64,000 bases of DNA from Pseudomonas protegens (lineage in GTDB: Bacteria; Pseudomonadota; Gammaproteobacteria; Pseudomonadales; Pseudomonadaceae). Position numbers and translations under genes: made by a program. The notes under the pieces are model-generated. The model worked only from the letters and a program-made list of their open reading frames with translations. It did not search any database and was not told the origin of the DNA. The stretch covers positions 1,488,001 to 1,552,000 of the forward strand of contig NZ_CP031396.1 in NCBI RefSeq assembly GCF_003363755.1, in the 5' to 3' direction. Positions 8,802 through 17,028 of the stretch are shown here, in pieces. Numbering within the stretch: position 1 is the stretch's first letter; every line of letters starts with the position of its first letter.

Positions 8802-9605
8802 CTATTCGAGGACGGTCACTGGCATCCCCACCTGCAAGCGACCATTGCCGTCGTTGACCAGATTCTGCCCGAACATCGCCCCGTCAGCCTGGGCGCGATA
8901 TTTCTGCAAAGTGGCCAGGGGTTCGCGGTCGGCGCTGCGTTCGCCAGTCTGTGGGTCAATGGTGGTCAGGATGCAGCGCGAGCACGGCTTGACCACACGA
9001 AACTCGACATCGCCAATCCGTATGCGCCGCCACTGGTCCTCGGCAAAGGGCTCGCTGCCTTCGATCACCAGATTGGGTCGAAAACGCAGCATCTCCAGAG
9101 GCCGCCCGACGCGACCGGCCAGGTCCTCCAGGGATGCCTGGCCAATCAACAAGAGTGGAAAACCATCGGCGAACGCCACTTGATCATCGTCCCTGCCGTA
9201 ACCGGCGGCGGTGCTTCGCGCCCGTTCCGCGGCTACCTGCACCAGGCGGGTGGGCTTGCCGATGAAGTCACTGACCCAGGCGCCCGCTTCGTCACCGGCA
9301 TCAGGCACCCGCAGGCTGTCATGCCAGATGGTCACGCCGCGCAGTGCGGCATCGGCCGCTGGCAGGGGCACGTCAAGGGTGGAAAACCCTGGAGCGCTGA
9401 GGGTCAGGCCACCCTGGTCATTGCACAACGCCGAGAGCTGACTCATGCGGCCCACGGCACGCTGGGTGAGGAAGCGCCCGCTGGCCTCGTCCACCAGCAT
9501 CCAGCGGCGATCCCCCTCCAGGCCGAGCTTGTCCAGGCCGATCTGTTGCAGGGTTTCGCCCTTTGCGGATTTCAACGGGTATCGATAAAGCGCGCTAAGA
9601 CGCAT
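8802..9605 (-). CDS. MOSC domain protein (YcbX-like)
   Basis: Protein of 267 residues with an N-terminal MOSC_N beta-barrel domain (MRLSALYRYPLKSAKGE, then GDRRWMLVDEASGRFLTQR) and a C-terminal MOSC domain. The conserved cysteine appears in VKPCSRCILTTIDPQTGE, the place expected to interact with the molybdenum cofactor or sulfur carrier in the YcbX/mARC family. E. coli YcbX reduces N-hydroxylated base analogues with a Moco-dependent centre. No C-terminal ferredoxin domain is present, unlike full-length YcbX, so the electron donor must be separate. It faces ppnP across a shared terminator. Confidence 0.87.
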   Translation of the reverse strand: MRLSALYRYPLKSAKGETLQQIGLDKLGLEGDRRWMLVDEASGRFLTQRAVGRMSQLSALCNDQGGLTLSAPGFSTLDVPLPAADAALRGVTIWHDSLRVPDAGDEAGAWVSDFIGKPTRLVQVAAERARSTAAGYGRDDDQVAFADGFPLLLIGQASLEDLAGRVGRPLEMLRFRPNLVIEGSEPFAEDQWRRIRIGDVEFRVVKPCSRCILTTIDPQTGERSADREPLATLQKYRAQADGAMFGQNLVNDGNGRLQVGMPVTVLE

Positions 9606-9699
9606 GTCCAGCTCCCTGTGTGGGCAAAAAGCCTCACCCTATACCAGCGCTTCGACGAAACAAAGGTGCAAGGGAAAAGCAGCCGGACATCCTCATGAA

Positions 9700-10635
9700 T
9701 CAGACGCTGACTTCATCCAGCATCAAACGCTGACGGACCACGTCCACCAGTTTGTCCGGCTGAAACTTGGAGAGGAAGTTGTCGCAACCGACCTTCTTCA
9801 CCATCGATTCGTTGAAACTGCCGGACAAGGATGTGTGCAGGACCACATACAGCCCACGCAGGCGTGGGTCGTTGCGGATCTCGGTAGTCAGGCGATAGCC
9901 GTCCATCTCAGGCATTTCCGCATCGGTGAATACCATCAACAACTTGTCGGTCATGTCGACCCCGGTGTCGGCCCAGGCCTTGAGCATGTTCAGAGCCTTG
10001 AGGCCATCGCTGGCGATGTGCATCTTCACCCCCAACTGGCCGAGGGTGTCGCGCAGTTGCGAAAGCGCCACGTTGGAGTCATCCACCAGCAGCACTTCAC
10101 GGCCGCGAGCACGTTCGAGCACAGGATCTTCCAGCTTGTCCCGGGAAACCTTGGCGTTGTAGGGCACGATTTCCGCCAGGACCTTCTCGACGTCGATGAT
10201 TTCCACCAGTTGCTCGTCAACCTTGCTGATGGCCGTCAGGTAATGCTGGCGCCCGGCGCTGGTGGGCGGCGGCATGATGGCTTCCCAGTTCATGTTGACG
10301 ATGCGGTCCACGCCGCCCACCAGGAACGCCTGCACCGAACGGTTGTACTCGGTGACGATGATGGTGCTGTTGGGCCCCGGAACCAGCGGGCGCATGCCGA
10401 TGGCCTGGGACAGGTCGATGACCGGCAAGGTCTGGCCACGCAGGTTGACCACACCGCAAACGAACGGGTGGCGCTGCGGCATCAGGGTCAGCTTGGGCAG
10501 CTGCAGGACTTCCTGGACCTTGAAGACGTTGATCGCGAACAGCTGCCGACCGGCCAGGCGAAACATGAGGATTTCCAGGCGATTCTCACCCACCAGCTGC
10601 GTGCGTTGATCTACCGTGTCGAGAATGCCGGCCAT
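9700..10635 (-). CDS. cheV: Chemotaxis coupling protein CheV (CheW plus receiver domain)
   Basis: Protein of 311 residues joining chemoreceptors to the CheA kinase. The N-terminal CheW-like half contains ILMFRLAGRQLFAINVFKVQEV and GVVNLRGQTLPVIDLS. The C-terminal receiver domain has LLVDDSNVA and the phosphoacceptor region FTDAEMPEMDGYRL, then a Lys near FLSKF. The ATG at 10635 follows CAGGAGTCATTA; an upstream in-frame extension has no family similarity. A FliA-type promoter lies 43-69 bases upstream, fitting late flagellar/chemotaxis expression. It is divergent from the Hpt-like gene. Confidence 0.93.
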   Translation of the reverse strand: MAGILDTVDQRTQLVGENRLEILMFRLAGRQLFAINVFKVQEVLQLPKLTLMPQRHPFVCGVVNLRGQTLPVIDLSQAIGMRPLVPGPNSTIIVTEYNRSVQAFLVGGVDRIVNMNWEAIMPPPTSAGRQHYLTAISKVDEQLVEIIDVEKVLAEIVPYNAKVSRDKLEDPVLERARGREVLLVDDSNVALSQLRDTLGQLGVKMHIASDGLKALNMLKAWADTGVDMTDKLLMVFTDAEMPEMDGYRLTTEIRNDPRLRGLYVVLHTSLSGSFNESMVKKVGCDNFLSKFQPDKLVDVVRQRLMLDEVSV

Positions 10636-10677
10636 TAATGACTCCTGGGCTTGTTCTGATGAATTCACTAAAGACAG

Positions 10678-10704
10678 ATATCGGCGGGATCCGCCGGATC
10701 TTGA
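10678..10704 (-). promoter_or_regulatory. Probable FliA (sigma 28) promoter of cheV
   Basis: On the minus strand the sequence is TCAAG, 14 bases, then GCCGATAT, close to the Pseudomonas FliA consensus TCAAG...GCCGATA. It is placed so that the transcript would start about 30-40 bases before the cheV ATG. This matches the expected flagellar-class regulation of chemotaxis genes. Confidence 0.65.
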
Positions 10705-10830
10705 CCCGCATGCAAATTGCCACATGAAAGCCATTGATGTCACATTAACATCATGCTTTACTGAGCCGGTCAATTCATCAGCACGACTCTCCGACGGCGC
10801 GACCTCCTTCGCGGCGTGAAGTTCCCGCGC

Positions 10831-10847
10831 CTAAGGGTTTCCCCTAG
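10831..10847. promoter_or_regulatory. Operator-like motif CTAAGGGTTTCCCCTAG, copy 1
   Basis: The 17-base near-palindrome CTAAGGGTTTCCCCTAG (arms CTAAGGG and CCCCTAG around three bases) recurs with one change at 29289-29305, upstream of the TPS locus. A looser copy is at 29403-29419. The factor that binds it is unknown. Confidence 0.5.
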
Positions 10848-11198
10848 CAACAATCAGGACCATCCTGATATTCGCAATATCCAATAGCCATTAATGTGAC
10901 GCCATTCTCATTGCATGAACGGAGTCAGGCTTTTGTTTGTGATCGCAGAAAGGTGGCCCAGCACCCTTTCAAGCCTCAGCACCCACGCCCATCAAGCCCC
11001 AGCGCAAGTGCGCCGCATTGCTGTGGCCGGCATTCGGGCTGCTTGCAAAAGCGATGAACAACCACTATCACAGCCGCTCGCGCCACCTGAAAAAAAATCA
11101 GATATATCTGATATGCAAACGCAAAAAACGCGTCATACCTTAAAACCGTTCAGCCAAGGCCCTATCCCGCCATCGGACTCGAAGTCATGGAGATAAGC

Positions 11199-11636
11199 AT
11201 GCTAAAGGACGGCCATGAGTGCGCTCCCCCCCTGCCTGAGTTCCTGCTTGAAGCTCAGGCTCTACTGGCTAAATCGGAAGATTGCCTGAGCCATCTGCAC
11301 TTGATCAGGAATGACGAAGAAGCGATCAACTGCCTGCTCGCCAGCCTGCTGTGCCTGGCCCAGACGGCAGCACGCCATTCCATCAGCCCGCTGGCCGAAT
11401 TCGCCTTGCACATTCATGGCGTGTTGAAACGTACAGCACATCCAGTGGACCTCAACGATCCGATCCTCGACGCCTTGAAAAGCTGCCTGACCCTGATGGC
11501 CTGGCAACTGGAATTGATCGACCCGCACAACGGCCAACTCAATCTGGATGACAGCGAACAGGCCCTGCTGATCAACGAACTGAACGATCAAGTGGCGCAA
11601 AACTGTACCTGCGCTTATCCATCCTGCACCCATTGA
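11199..11636 (+). CDS. Degenerate Hpt-like (CheA P1-like) helical protein
   Basis: Protein of 145 residues, all-helical by pattern. The ATG at 11199 is chosen because GGAG lies 7 bases upstream; an ATG at 11187 is also in frame. It reads like a histidine-phosphotransfer domain (LPEFLLEAQALLAKSEDCLSHL ... LLASLLCLAQTAARHSISPLAEF ... VLKRTAH). At the position where Hpt proteins have the phosphorylated His in HTLKG, it has AQTAAR, so the phosphoacceptor seems to be missing. That alignment is mine by eye. It lies divergent from cheV and upstream of a two-component pair, so it could be a non-phosphorylatable binding partner in chemotaxis or phosphorelay signalling. Confidence 0.6.
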   Translation: MLKDGHECAPPLPEFLLEAQALLAKSEDCLSHLHLIRNDEEAINCLLASLLCLAQTAARHSISPLAEFALHIHGVLKRTAHPVDLNDPILDALKSCLTLMAWQLELIDPHNGQLNLDDSEQALLINELNDQVAQNCTCAYPSCTH

Positions 11637-12170
11637 AGTTGCACTTGTGCCGCTGGCTGGCAGATAAAACCCGCAGTTACAATAGCCAACCCGAAATATC
11701 ACTAGAACTTCAGACTCAGGGTCAACTATCTGGTCGTTATTGAGTATTTCATACCCAAGAGCGACATTATCGATTCACCAACTCCAACTAGCACCAGCCC
11801 CGGGACTTACTGTTCAGAGCCCTGTATGGGCCCGCAACATCGCCCATATCCCGCGCTTTCATTAGCCCTCCCGAAGTCCGTGGAGGAAATGGAACAAACG
11901 TGCAGCAGATCCATATTCCTGACTTTCAGGACATATATAACTGTGCGTATAAACGCGACCAACGGTATCTTCGGTGGTATTATGTCGCCCATAAACGGAC
12001 ACAGTAATGGCACTTTGATTCCAATGTCGGCAGTCACTACTCGGCTTGTACAAGACAAACAGACAACGTTGATTGAAACCGAGTATTCAAATAACACCGT
12101 TTCTCAAACAAGCCTCGTCATCCACTTCTGACAGGGCTCTCGCAGCGAACATTCATTGGCTCCATCCGCT
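11637..12170. other. 534-base AT-richer intergenic region
   Basis: Base composition is clearly less GC-rich than the neighbours. Open frames on both strands (for example 11826-12131 plus) have no family features and no good ribosome-binding site. I see no strong terminator or clear promoter. It probably holds the promoter of the downstream kinase/regulator pair. Confidence 0.5.
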
Positions 12171-13064
12171 ATGTACGCCAGCCTCAAGTCTCTCTTCTCT
12201 TGGCCCCTCTCTCTAGATCATCTGCGCTGGCTCAGCCTGTTGCTGTGTTCCTGCTCGACCCTGGGCAACGCACTGATCTATTGCCTGGACCGGCCCTTGC
12301 CGCTGATCTTGCTGCTGCTCAACATCGCGGCGCTGACCTGTATCTGGGTGCAATACGGCTATTCGCGAAAGTCCATCCGCTTTCAGCCCCAGGAGCTCGC
12401 CGAACGCCTGCTAGAGGTCAAGGAAAATGAGCGACACCGCCTCAGCCGTGAACTGCACGATGACATCGGCCAGTTGCTGACAGCGGCAAAACTGCAGACC
12501 GATTGGCTCAAGCGTCGCCTGCCGGACGACCTGCAGGACTCCTGCGCGGTGCTCGGCACCACTCTGGAAGAGACCCTGGCCAAAGTGCGTGACGTGTCCG
12601 CAATCCTCAATCCCCGGCAGTTGGCCAGCCTGGGACTGGAGGCCAGCCTGCGCGCCCACCTGCTCAAGACTCTGGAAAACACATCGGTGCACTGGAGCCT
12701 GGAATGCCGCCAGCGCCTGTCGGGAATCCCGGAGGAGATGGCCGTCGCAGCGTTCCGCATCACCCAGGAAGCGGTCACCAACATGCTGCGCCACGCCCAG
12801 GCGAAAAACCTGTTGGTACGAATACAGCGACTGCCGGAAGGCCTTTCGCTGTTCATCAGCGATGATGGCCAGGGGTTCGCCCCGGCCAGCGATCCCGGCG
12901 CCCTGGGCCAGCGAGGCATGGCCGGGATGCAGGAACGAATCAGCCAGTTGGGCGGCCTGTTACAGATCACCAGCGAGCTCGACCAAGGCACCCAGATCGA
13001 AGCACTCTTTCCCTGGGCCCCTCGCACCCTGGAGCGGGCCAGCACGAATAAGGTTTCACATTGA
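12171..13064 (+). CDS. NarL/DegS-type sensor histidine kinase
   Basis: Membrane histidine kinase of 297 residues. Two closely spaced hydrophobic segments (about residues 18-38 and 42-62) leave almost no periplasmic part, so the signal is probably sensed in or at the membrane. The HisKA_3 dimerisation domain carries ENERHRLSRELHDDIGQLL with phospho-His at about residue 96. The ATPase domain has the N-box region ITQEAVTNMLRHAQA and the G-box DDGQGFAP and GLGQRGMAGMQERI-like end. The ATG at 12171 is used; a TTG five codons upstream is possible. Its stop overlaps the start of the response regulator. The regulated process is unknown. Confidence 0.88.
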   Translation: MYASLKSLFSWPLSLDHLRWLSLLLCSCSTLGNALIYCLDRPLPLILLLLNIAALTCIWVQYGYSRKSIRFQPQELAERLLEVKENERHRLSRELHDDIGQLLTAAKLQTDWLKRRLPDDLQDSCAVLGTTLEETLAKVRDVSAILNPRQLASLGLEASLRAHLLKTLENTSVHWSLECRQRLSGIPEEMAVAAFRITQEAVTNMLRHAQAKNLLVRIQRLPEGLSLFISDDGQGFAPASDPGALGQRGMAGMQERISQLGGLLQITSELDQGTQIEALFPWAPRTLERASTNKVSH

Positions 13065-13720
13065 CCTGTAATTTACTCTTGGTGGATGACCACTCGCTTA
13101 TCCGGGCTGGCGTGCGTGCCCTGGTCACGGACATTCCCGGATACGCGGTGATCGGTGAAGCCGATGACGGCGCGCAACTGCTGGAAATGGTCGAGAAACT
13201 GCATCCGGACATCGTCCTGCTGGACCTGTCGATGAAACGCATCGGCGGCCTGGACGCCCTGCGCCGGCTCAAGGCAATGCGGCCCCAGAGCAAAGTCCTG
13301 ATTCTGTCGATGCATACCGACCCCTCCCTGATCATGCAGGCCCTGGAATCCGGCGCCCACGGCTATCTGCTCAAGGACACCACCGCCACCGAACTCGAAC
13401 ACGCCCTGGAAGCCTTGCGCAACAACGAGCGCTACCTGAGTCCGGCCATTGCTCATACCGTGATCAACCAGGCGCTGACCCGAGCCCAGAAGCACCAGCC
13501 CCAGCCTGCGGAAAACCACAACCTGACGGCTCGCCAGCTGGAAATACTGCGGCTGATCGTGCGGGGCAAGTCCACCCGGGAGATCGCTCTGGGCCTGGGT
13601 TTAAGCATCAAGACCGTGGAAACCCATCGCTCGCAGATCATGAAACGCCTGCAGATCTTCGACGTCGCCGGGCTGGTGCTGTTCGCCGTGCGCGAGCGCA
13701 TCATCAGCCTCGACGACTGA
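13061..13720 (+). CDS. LuxR/NarL-family response regulator, partner of the upstream kinase
   Basis: Response regulator of 219 residues. It appears to use a TTG start at 13061 inside the stop of the kinase gene (TTGA overlap), because no ATG fits before the receiver domain (NLLLVDDHSLIRAGVRAL). The phosphoacceptor is Asp55 in VLLDLSMKRIGG, and the switch Lys is in GYLLKDT. The C-terminal helix-turn-helix reads LTARQLEILRLIVRGKSTRE and continues with the recognition helix SIKTVETHRSQIMKRL. Overlapping starts indicate coupled translation and a dedicated pair. Confidence 0.9.
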   Translation: MTCNLLLVDDHSLIRAGVRALVTDIPGYAVIGEADDGAQLLEMVEKLHPDIVLLDLSMKRIGGLDALRRLKAMRPQSKVLILSMHTDPSLIMQALESGAHGYLLKDTTATELEHALEALRNNERYLSPAIAHTVINQALTRAQKHQPQPAENHNLTARQLEILRLIVRGKSTREIALGLGLSIKTVETHRSQIMKRLQIFDVAGLVLFAVRERIISLDD

Positions 13721-13721
13721 C

Positions 13722-14621
13722 TCAGCGAGCGGCGCCGAGCAACGGCGAATCCGCCGGCAAATGCACCTGCAAGGCCGCAGGACGGGCGGTAAACCGCAAA
13801 GTGTCGCCCTGCAGCGGTTCGCCATCAAGATTGATGTCCAGGCCTCTTGAGGCCTTGATCTCGACCCAGGGCAGACGCGCGCGGACAAACATATTGTCGA
13901 TCCCCAAGCCACCGGCCAGCAGACTCTTCAGAGTGCCCACCAGCTCCTGAGGCGCCGGCAGAATGCTGATATCCAGCAAGCCGTCGTCGGCCATGGCTCC
14001 CGGGCAAAGCTCGTGCCCGCCTCCCGCCTGCCGGCCGTTGCCGATGCCCAGGGCCAGCAACTCACCACGCCAATGGAAATCCGGCCCCTGCAACTCGCCA
14101 TAAGCCGCACTCAACTCGGCAAAGCGCGACAGCCCGGTGAACAGATAAGCGGCACCGCCAAGGACTTTCTTCAAGTCTTCAGAGGTATTGGCGGTGACCT
14201 GGCTACCAAAGCCGCCGGTGGCCATATTGAGGAAAATCTGCCCGCCAACCTCCCCCAGGTCGATCGTCCGGGCCGGGACGTCCAGCAGCTCCAGGGCCGC
14301 CGCCGGATCAAGGGGAACACCGGCAGCCCGGGCAAAGTCATTGGCCGTGCCCAATGGCAGCAGCGCCAGACTGGCCTGGGTCGACGCGTTGGCCAGGGCC
14401 TCGGCGATATCGCGCAGCGTACCGTCGCCGCCTCCGGCAATCAGCCGGGTATGCCCGGCGTCCAGCGCCTCGCTCACCAGACGCTGGGCATCTCCCGCCT
14501 CCCAGGTCAGACGCACCGAAACCTCCCAGCCGGCAGCACGCTTGGCCTCAACCGCAGCGCGCACCTCATCGTTGAGGGCCTGCTTGCCGTGCAGTATCAA
14601 CAGTGCCTTGCGCTCATTCAT
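13722..14621 (-). CDS. yegS: Lipid kinase YegS-like
   Basis: Diacylglycerol-kinase-fold enzyme of 299 residues. The key nucleotide-binding motif is GGGDGTLRDIAEAL, and PLGTANDFARAAGVP is also diagnostic. The C-terminal part has HELCPGAMADDGLLDI and LDGEP. E. coli YegS phosphorylates phosphatidylglycerol in vitro. The ATG at 14621 is used, with GGAG 10 bases upstream; a TTG precedes it by one codon. The stop is one base from that of the convergent response regulator, leaving no room for a separate terminator. Confidence 0.92.
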   Translation of the reverse strand: MNERKALLILHGKQALNDEVRAAVEAKRAAGWEVSVRLTWEAGDAQRLVSEALDAGHTRLIAGGGDGTLRDIAEALANASTQASLALLPLGTANDFARAAGVPLDPAAALELLDVPARTIDLGEVGGQIFLNMATGGFGSQVTANTSEDLKKVLGGAAYLFTGLSRFAELSAAYGELQGPDFHWRGELLALGIGNGRQAGGGHELCPGAMADDGLLDISILPAPQELVGTLKSLLAGGLGIDNMFVRARLPWVEIKASRGLDINLDGEPLQGDTLRFTARPAALQVHLPADSPLLGAAR

Positions 14622-14848
14622 CAACCATGGCTCCGGTTATGGGTTCCTTGAGGGATGTTGACCTCGGGCACAGCAAAATAAGTCTGTCCCATCGATTATT
14701 TTTTTGCCCAAGCCAGCCTGGCTCGTACCTCACCACTCATGACCCAGGTTAGCCTGCCAACGAGGAAAATCTTTCATAGCTAGTACGCCGAGTCGCTCTT
14801 CGACAACCGGCTGCGCTTGCAACTGATCCTGCGCAATCTGCCGCTGCC

Positions 14849-15016
14849 GGGCTGGCGCCGGTCAATAACTACCGTGACGAGCCTCATACCCTGGAAAAAA
14901 TCGAAAAACGTGTCGAATTCGACCTGGAATACATCGAAAATTGGTCAGCCTGGCTTGAACTGCACATTCTGTTCCGCACCATCGCGTCCGTCATCATGAT
15001 CCACGAGGCCTTCTAA
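14849..15016 (+). pseudogene. 3' remnant of a WcaJ/PslA-type undecaprenyl-phosphate sugar transferase
   Basis: In one frame the region reads GLAPVNNYRDEPHTLEKIEK followed by RVEFDLEYIENWSAWLELHI and a last Phe before TAA. This is the characteristic C-terminus of polyisoprenyl-phosphate hexose-1-phosphate transferases (family pattern GLAQVNGYRGETDTLEKMxK and YDLxYIxNWSxWLDLxIIxxT). Only the last 55 or so codons are left; upstream, the frame has no start and no similarity, and a different frame (14784-14860) reads like another unrelated fragment. The stop abuts the ATG of the pslB-type gene, as in psl operons where pslA precedes pslB. It is most simply a decayed pslA. Confidence 0.75.
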
Positions 15017-16474
15017 ATGAGCGCGCTCATTCCCTGCATCATTGCTGGCGGCGCCGGCACCCGCCTGTGGCCGGTGTCCCGCGAGGCGATGCCCAAACCC
15101 TTCATGCGCCTGCCAGACGGCGAAAGCCTGCTGCAGAAGACCTTCGTGCGCGCCACGGCCCTGAAAGACGTCGGCCGGTTGCTGACGGTGACCAACCGTG
15201 AAGTGCTCTTTCGCACTCTGGATGACTACCGCCCGCTGAACAAGACTCAGCTTGAACTGGATTTCATCCTCGAACCCTTCGGCCGCAATACCGCGCCGGC
15301 CATTGCCGCCGCAGCGCTGCACGTCAACCAGCACTACGGCGCTGACGCACAACTGCTGGTGCTGCCCGCCGATCATCTGATCAATGACCTCCAGGCATTC
15401 GCCACCGCGGTGGCGCGCGCCCGGCAGTTGGCCGAGCAAGGCTGGCTGGTGACCTTCGGTATCGAGCCGAGCCATGCCGAAACCGGTTTCGGCTATATCG
15501 AGAAAGGCCTGGGCTTGCACGGTGAGAGCTTCCAGGTCAGCCGTTTCGTCGAAAAGCCCGATGCTGCCACTGCCCAGCGTTACGTCGACGGCGGCCAGCA
15601 CCTGTGGAATGCCGGCATGTTCTGCATGCGCGCGGATGTGATCCTCCGTGAGTTGCGCAAATTCGCGCCGCAGGTGGTCAATGCCGTCGAGCGCTGCCTG
15701 GAACTGAGCCACCACAGGCAAGGCCAACGCGAAGTGCAAGTGGAGCTGGACCGCGACAGCTTCGCCCTGGCGCCGGACATCTCCATCGACTACGCGGTGA
15801 TGGAGCGATCGAAGGAGGTCGCCGTGGTGCCCTGCCAGCTCGGCTGGAGCGATATCGGCTCCTGGCAAGCAGTGCGCGAGCTGAGCCCGGCGGACGTACA
15901 CGGCAACCAGTGCAACGGCGAGACCGTGCTGCATGATGTCCGCAACTGCTACATCGATTCACGCCAGCGCCTGGTGGGCGGTATCGGCCTGGACAACCTG
16001 ATCATCATCGACACCCCGGACGCCCTGCTGATCGCCGACGGCAAGCGCAGCCAGGAGGTCAAACTGATCGCCCAGGAGCTCAAGCGCCTGGGCCACGACG
16101 CCTACCGCCTGCACCGCACCGTGAACCGCCCCTGGGGCACCTATACCGTGCTTGAGGAAGGACCGCGCTTCAAGATCAAGCGTATCGAAGTCAAACCCGG
16201 CGCCTCGCTGTCGCTGCAAAGGCACCACCACCGCAGTGAGCACTGGATCGTGGTCAGCGGCATGGCCCGGGTGACCAACGGAGAAGACGAGTTTCTGCTC
16301 GACACCAATGAGTCGACCTTTATCAAGCCCGGTCGCCCTCATCGACTGCGCAATCCCGGGGTGATCGACCTGGTAATAATCGAAGTGCAAAGCGGGGAGT
16401 ACCTGGGCGAAGACGACATCGTGCGCTTCAACGACATTTATGGCCGAGCTCCGGCCGCCCCCGGTAGCACTTGA
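15017..16474 (+). CDS. pslB: PslB-type bifunctional mannose-1-phosphate guanylyltransferase / mannose-6-phosphate isomerase
   Basis: Enzyme of 485 residues making GDP-mannose for polysaccharide. The N-terminal pyrophosphorylase motif is IIAGGAGTRLWPVSREAMPK, and FVEKPD and NAGMF mark the sugar-nucleotide domain. The C-terminal cupin isomerase domain reads RPWGTYTVLEEG, then PGASLSLQRHHHRSEHW and GRPHRLRNPG. Length and domain order match AlgA, WbpW and PslB. The assignment to PslB rests on the PslA-type remnant ending exactly at its start codon. No further exopolysaccharide gene follows, so it may now supply GDP-mannose generally or be a leftover. Confidence 0.85.
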   Translation: MSALIPCIIAGGAGTRLWPVSREAMPKPFMRLPDGESLLQKTFVRATALKDVGRLLTVTNREVLFRTLDDYRPLNKTQLELDFILEPFGRNTAPAIAAAALHVNQHYGADAQLLVLPADHLINDLQAFATAVARARQLAEQGWLVTFGIEPSHAETGFGYIEKGLGLHGESFQVSRFVEKPDAATAQRYVDGGQHLWNAGMFCMRADVILRELRKFAPQVVNAVERCLELSHHRQGQREVQVELDRDSFALAPDISIDYAVMERSKEVAVVPCQLGWSDIGSWQAVRELSPADVHGNQCNGETVLHDVRNCYIDSRQRLVGGIGLDNLIIIDTPDALLIADGKRSQEVKLIAQELKRLGHDAYRLHRTVNRPWGTYTVLEEGPRFKIKRIEVKPGASLSLQRHHHRSEHWIVVSGMARVTNGEDEFLLDTNESTFIKPGRPHRLRNPGVIDLVIIEVQSGEYLGEDDIVRFNDIYGRAPAAPGST

Positions 16475-16719
16475 AACAGCGTTGGCCCCGTAAATCTGCC
16501 ACAACGGCAAGTGACGAAGCTGCTCGTCAGGCAACTCGCCCCATAAATAAACCCAGGCCCAGGCGTCGGGCAGCCTCAGTACAGGCGCCTGAAACGAGAC
16601 GTAGGACTCAAAGTGAATTTTCTGACCGAAGAATGAGATTTGCCTGAATTGACCCTGCGGAGCCAATCAGTGACTGTGCATGCCAGGCGCTGACGCCTCA
16701 TACAAGGAAGTGCACCGTC

Positions 16720-16974
16720 ATGAACGACAAGGGGTTTTATCCACAAGGGCATTCAACGCTCAATCGCATCAACGACAGCTCCTGGCTGGCGGCTCCTCCA
16801 CTTCGGGAGTTCGATGTGCCACTCTCGTCCGAAGCACATCCGCCTCATTCCAGGCCGCTATCGATAATCAAGCGCCTGGCCTGGTTGACATGTGCGGCCT
16901 CGATAATGGCAGGGCTGGTGACCTGGGGTTTCCACAGCCGTTTCGGACTGCTGCTGTTATTGCTGCTGCGCTGA
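16720..16974 (+). CDS. Small hypothetical protein with one C-terminal membrane segment
   Basis: Frame of 84 codons starting at an ATG preceded by AAGGAAGTGCACCGTC, a plausible ribosome-binding site. The first 50 residues are polar and Pro/Ser-rich; residues about 53-83 (LAWLTCAASIMAGLVTWGF and a Leu run) form a hydrophobic helix at the very end. I do not recognise a family. It lies between pslB and the convergent moeA. It could be a real small inner-membrane protein or a chance frame. Confidence 0.45.
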   Translation: MNDKGFYPQGHSTLNRINDSSWLAAPPLREFDVPLSSEAHPPHSRPLSIIKRLAWLTCAASIMAGLVTWGFHSRFGLLLLLLLR

Positions 16975-17028
16975 AGCAAGGCACGGACCCGGCGCCGAAC
17001 CGGGCCCGTGGCCGATCAATCCAACACT

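Larger units (their letters stand above)
10636..11198. other. 563-base divergent intergenic region between cheV and the Hpt-like gene
   Basis: No convincing gene. An open frame at 10915-11196 on the plus strand has atypical composition and no family features. The region contains the FliA-type promoter for cheV, a 17-base motif at 10831-10847 that recurs upstream of the tpsB gene, a TGATGT-N7-ACATCA inverted repeat around 10735-10753, and a 10-base inverted pair GTCACATTAA (10739-10748) / TTAATGTGAC (10891-10900). These look like regulator-binding sites. Confidence 0.6.

Noticed and set aside
10915..11196. 93-codon open frame upstream of the Hpt-like gene
   Set aside because: Overlaps the region expected to hold promoters, ends inside the start region of the Hpt-like gene, and shows no domain.
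11826..12131. 101-codon open frame in the AT-richer region before the NarL-type kinase
   Set aside because: No ribosome-binding site, no family features and codon use unlike the neighbouring genes.
16488..16666. Protein-like stretch on the minus strand (LRLPDAWAWVYLWGELPDEQ) between pslB and the small membrane protein gene
   Set aside because: It has only a TTG start right after a stop codon and runs on into antisense of pslB; it might be the scrap of a deleted gene, but I cannot place it in a family.
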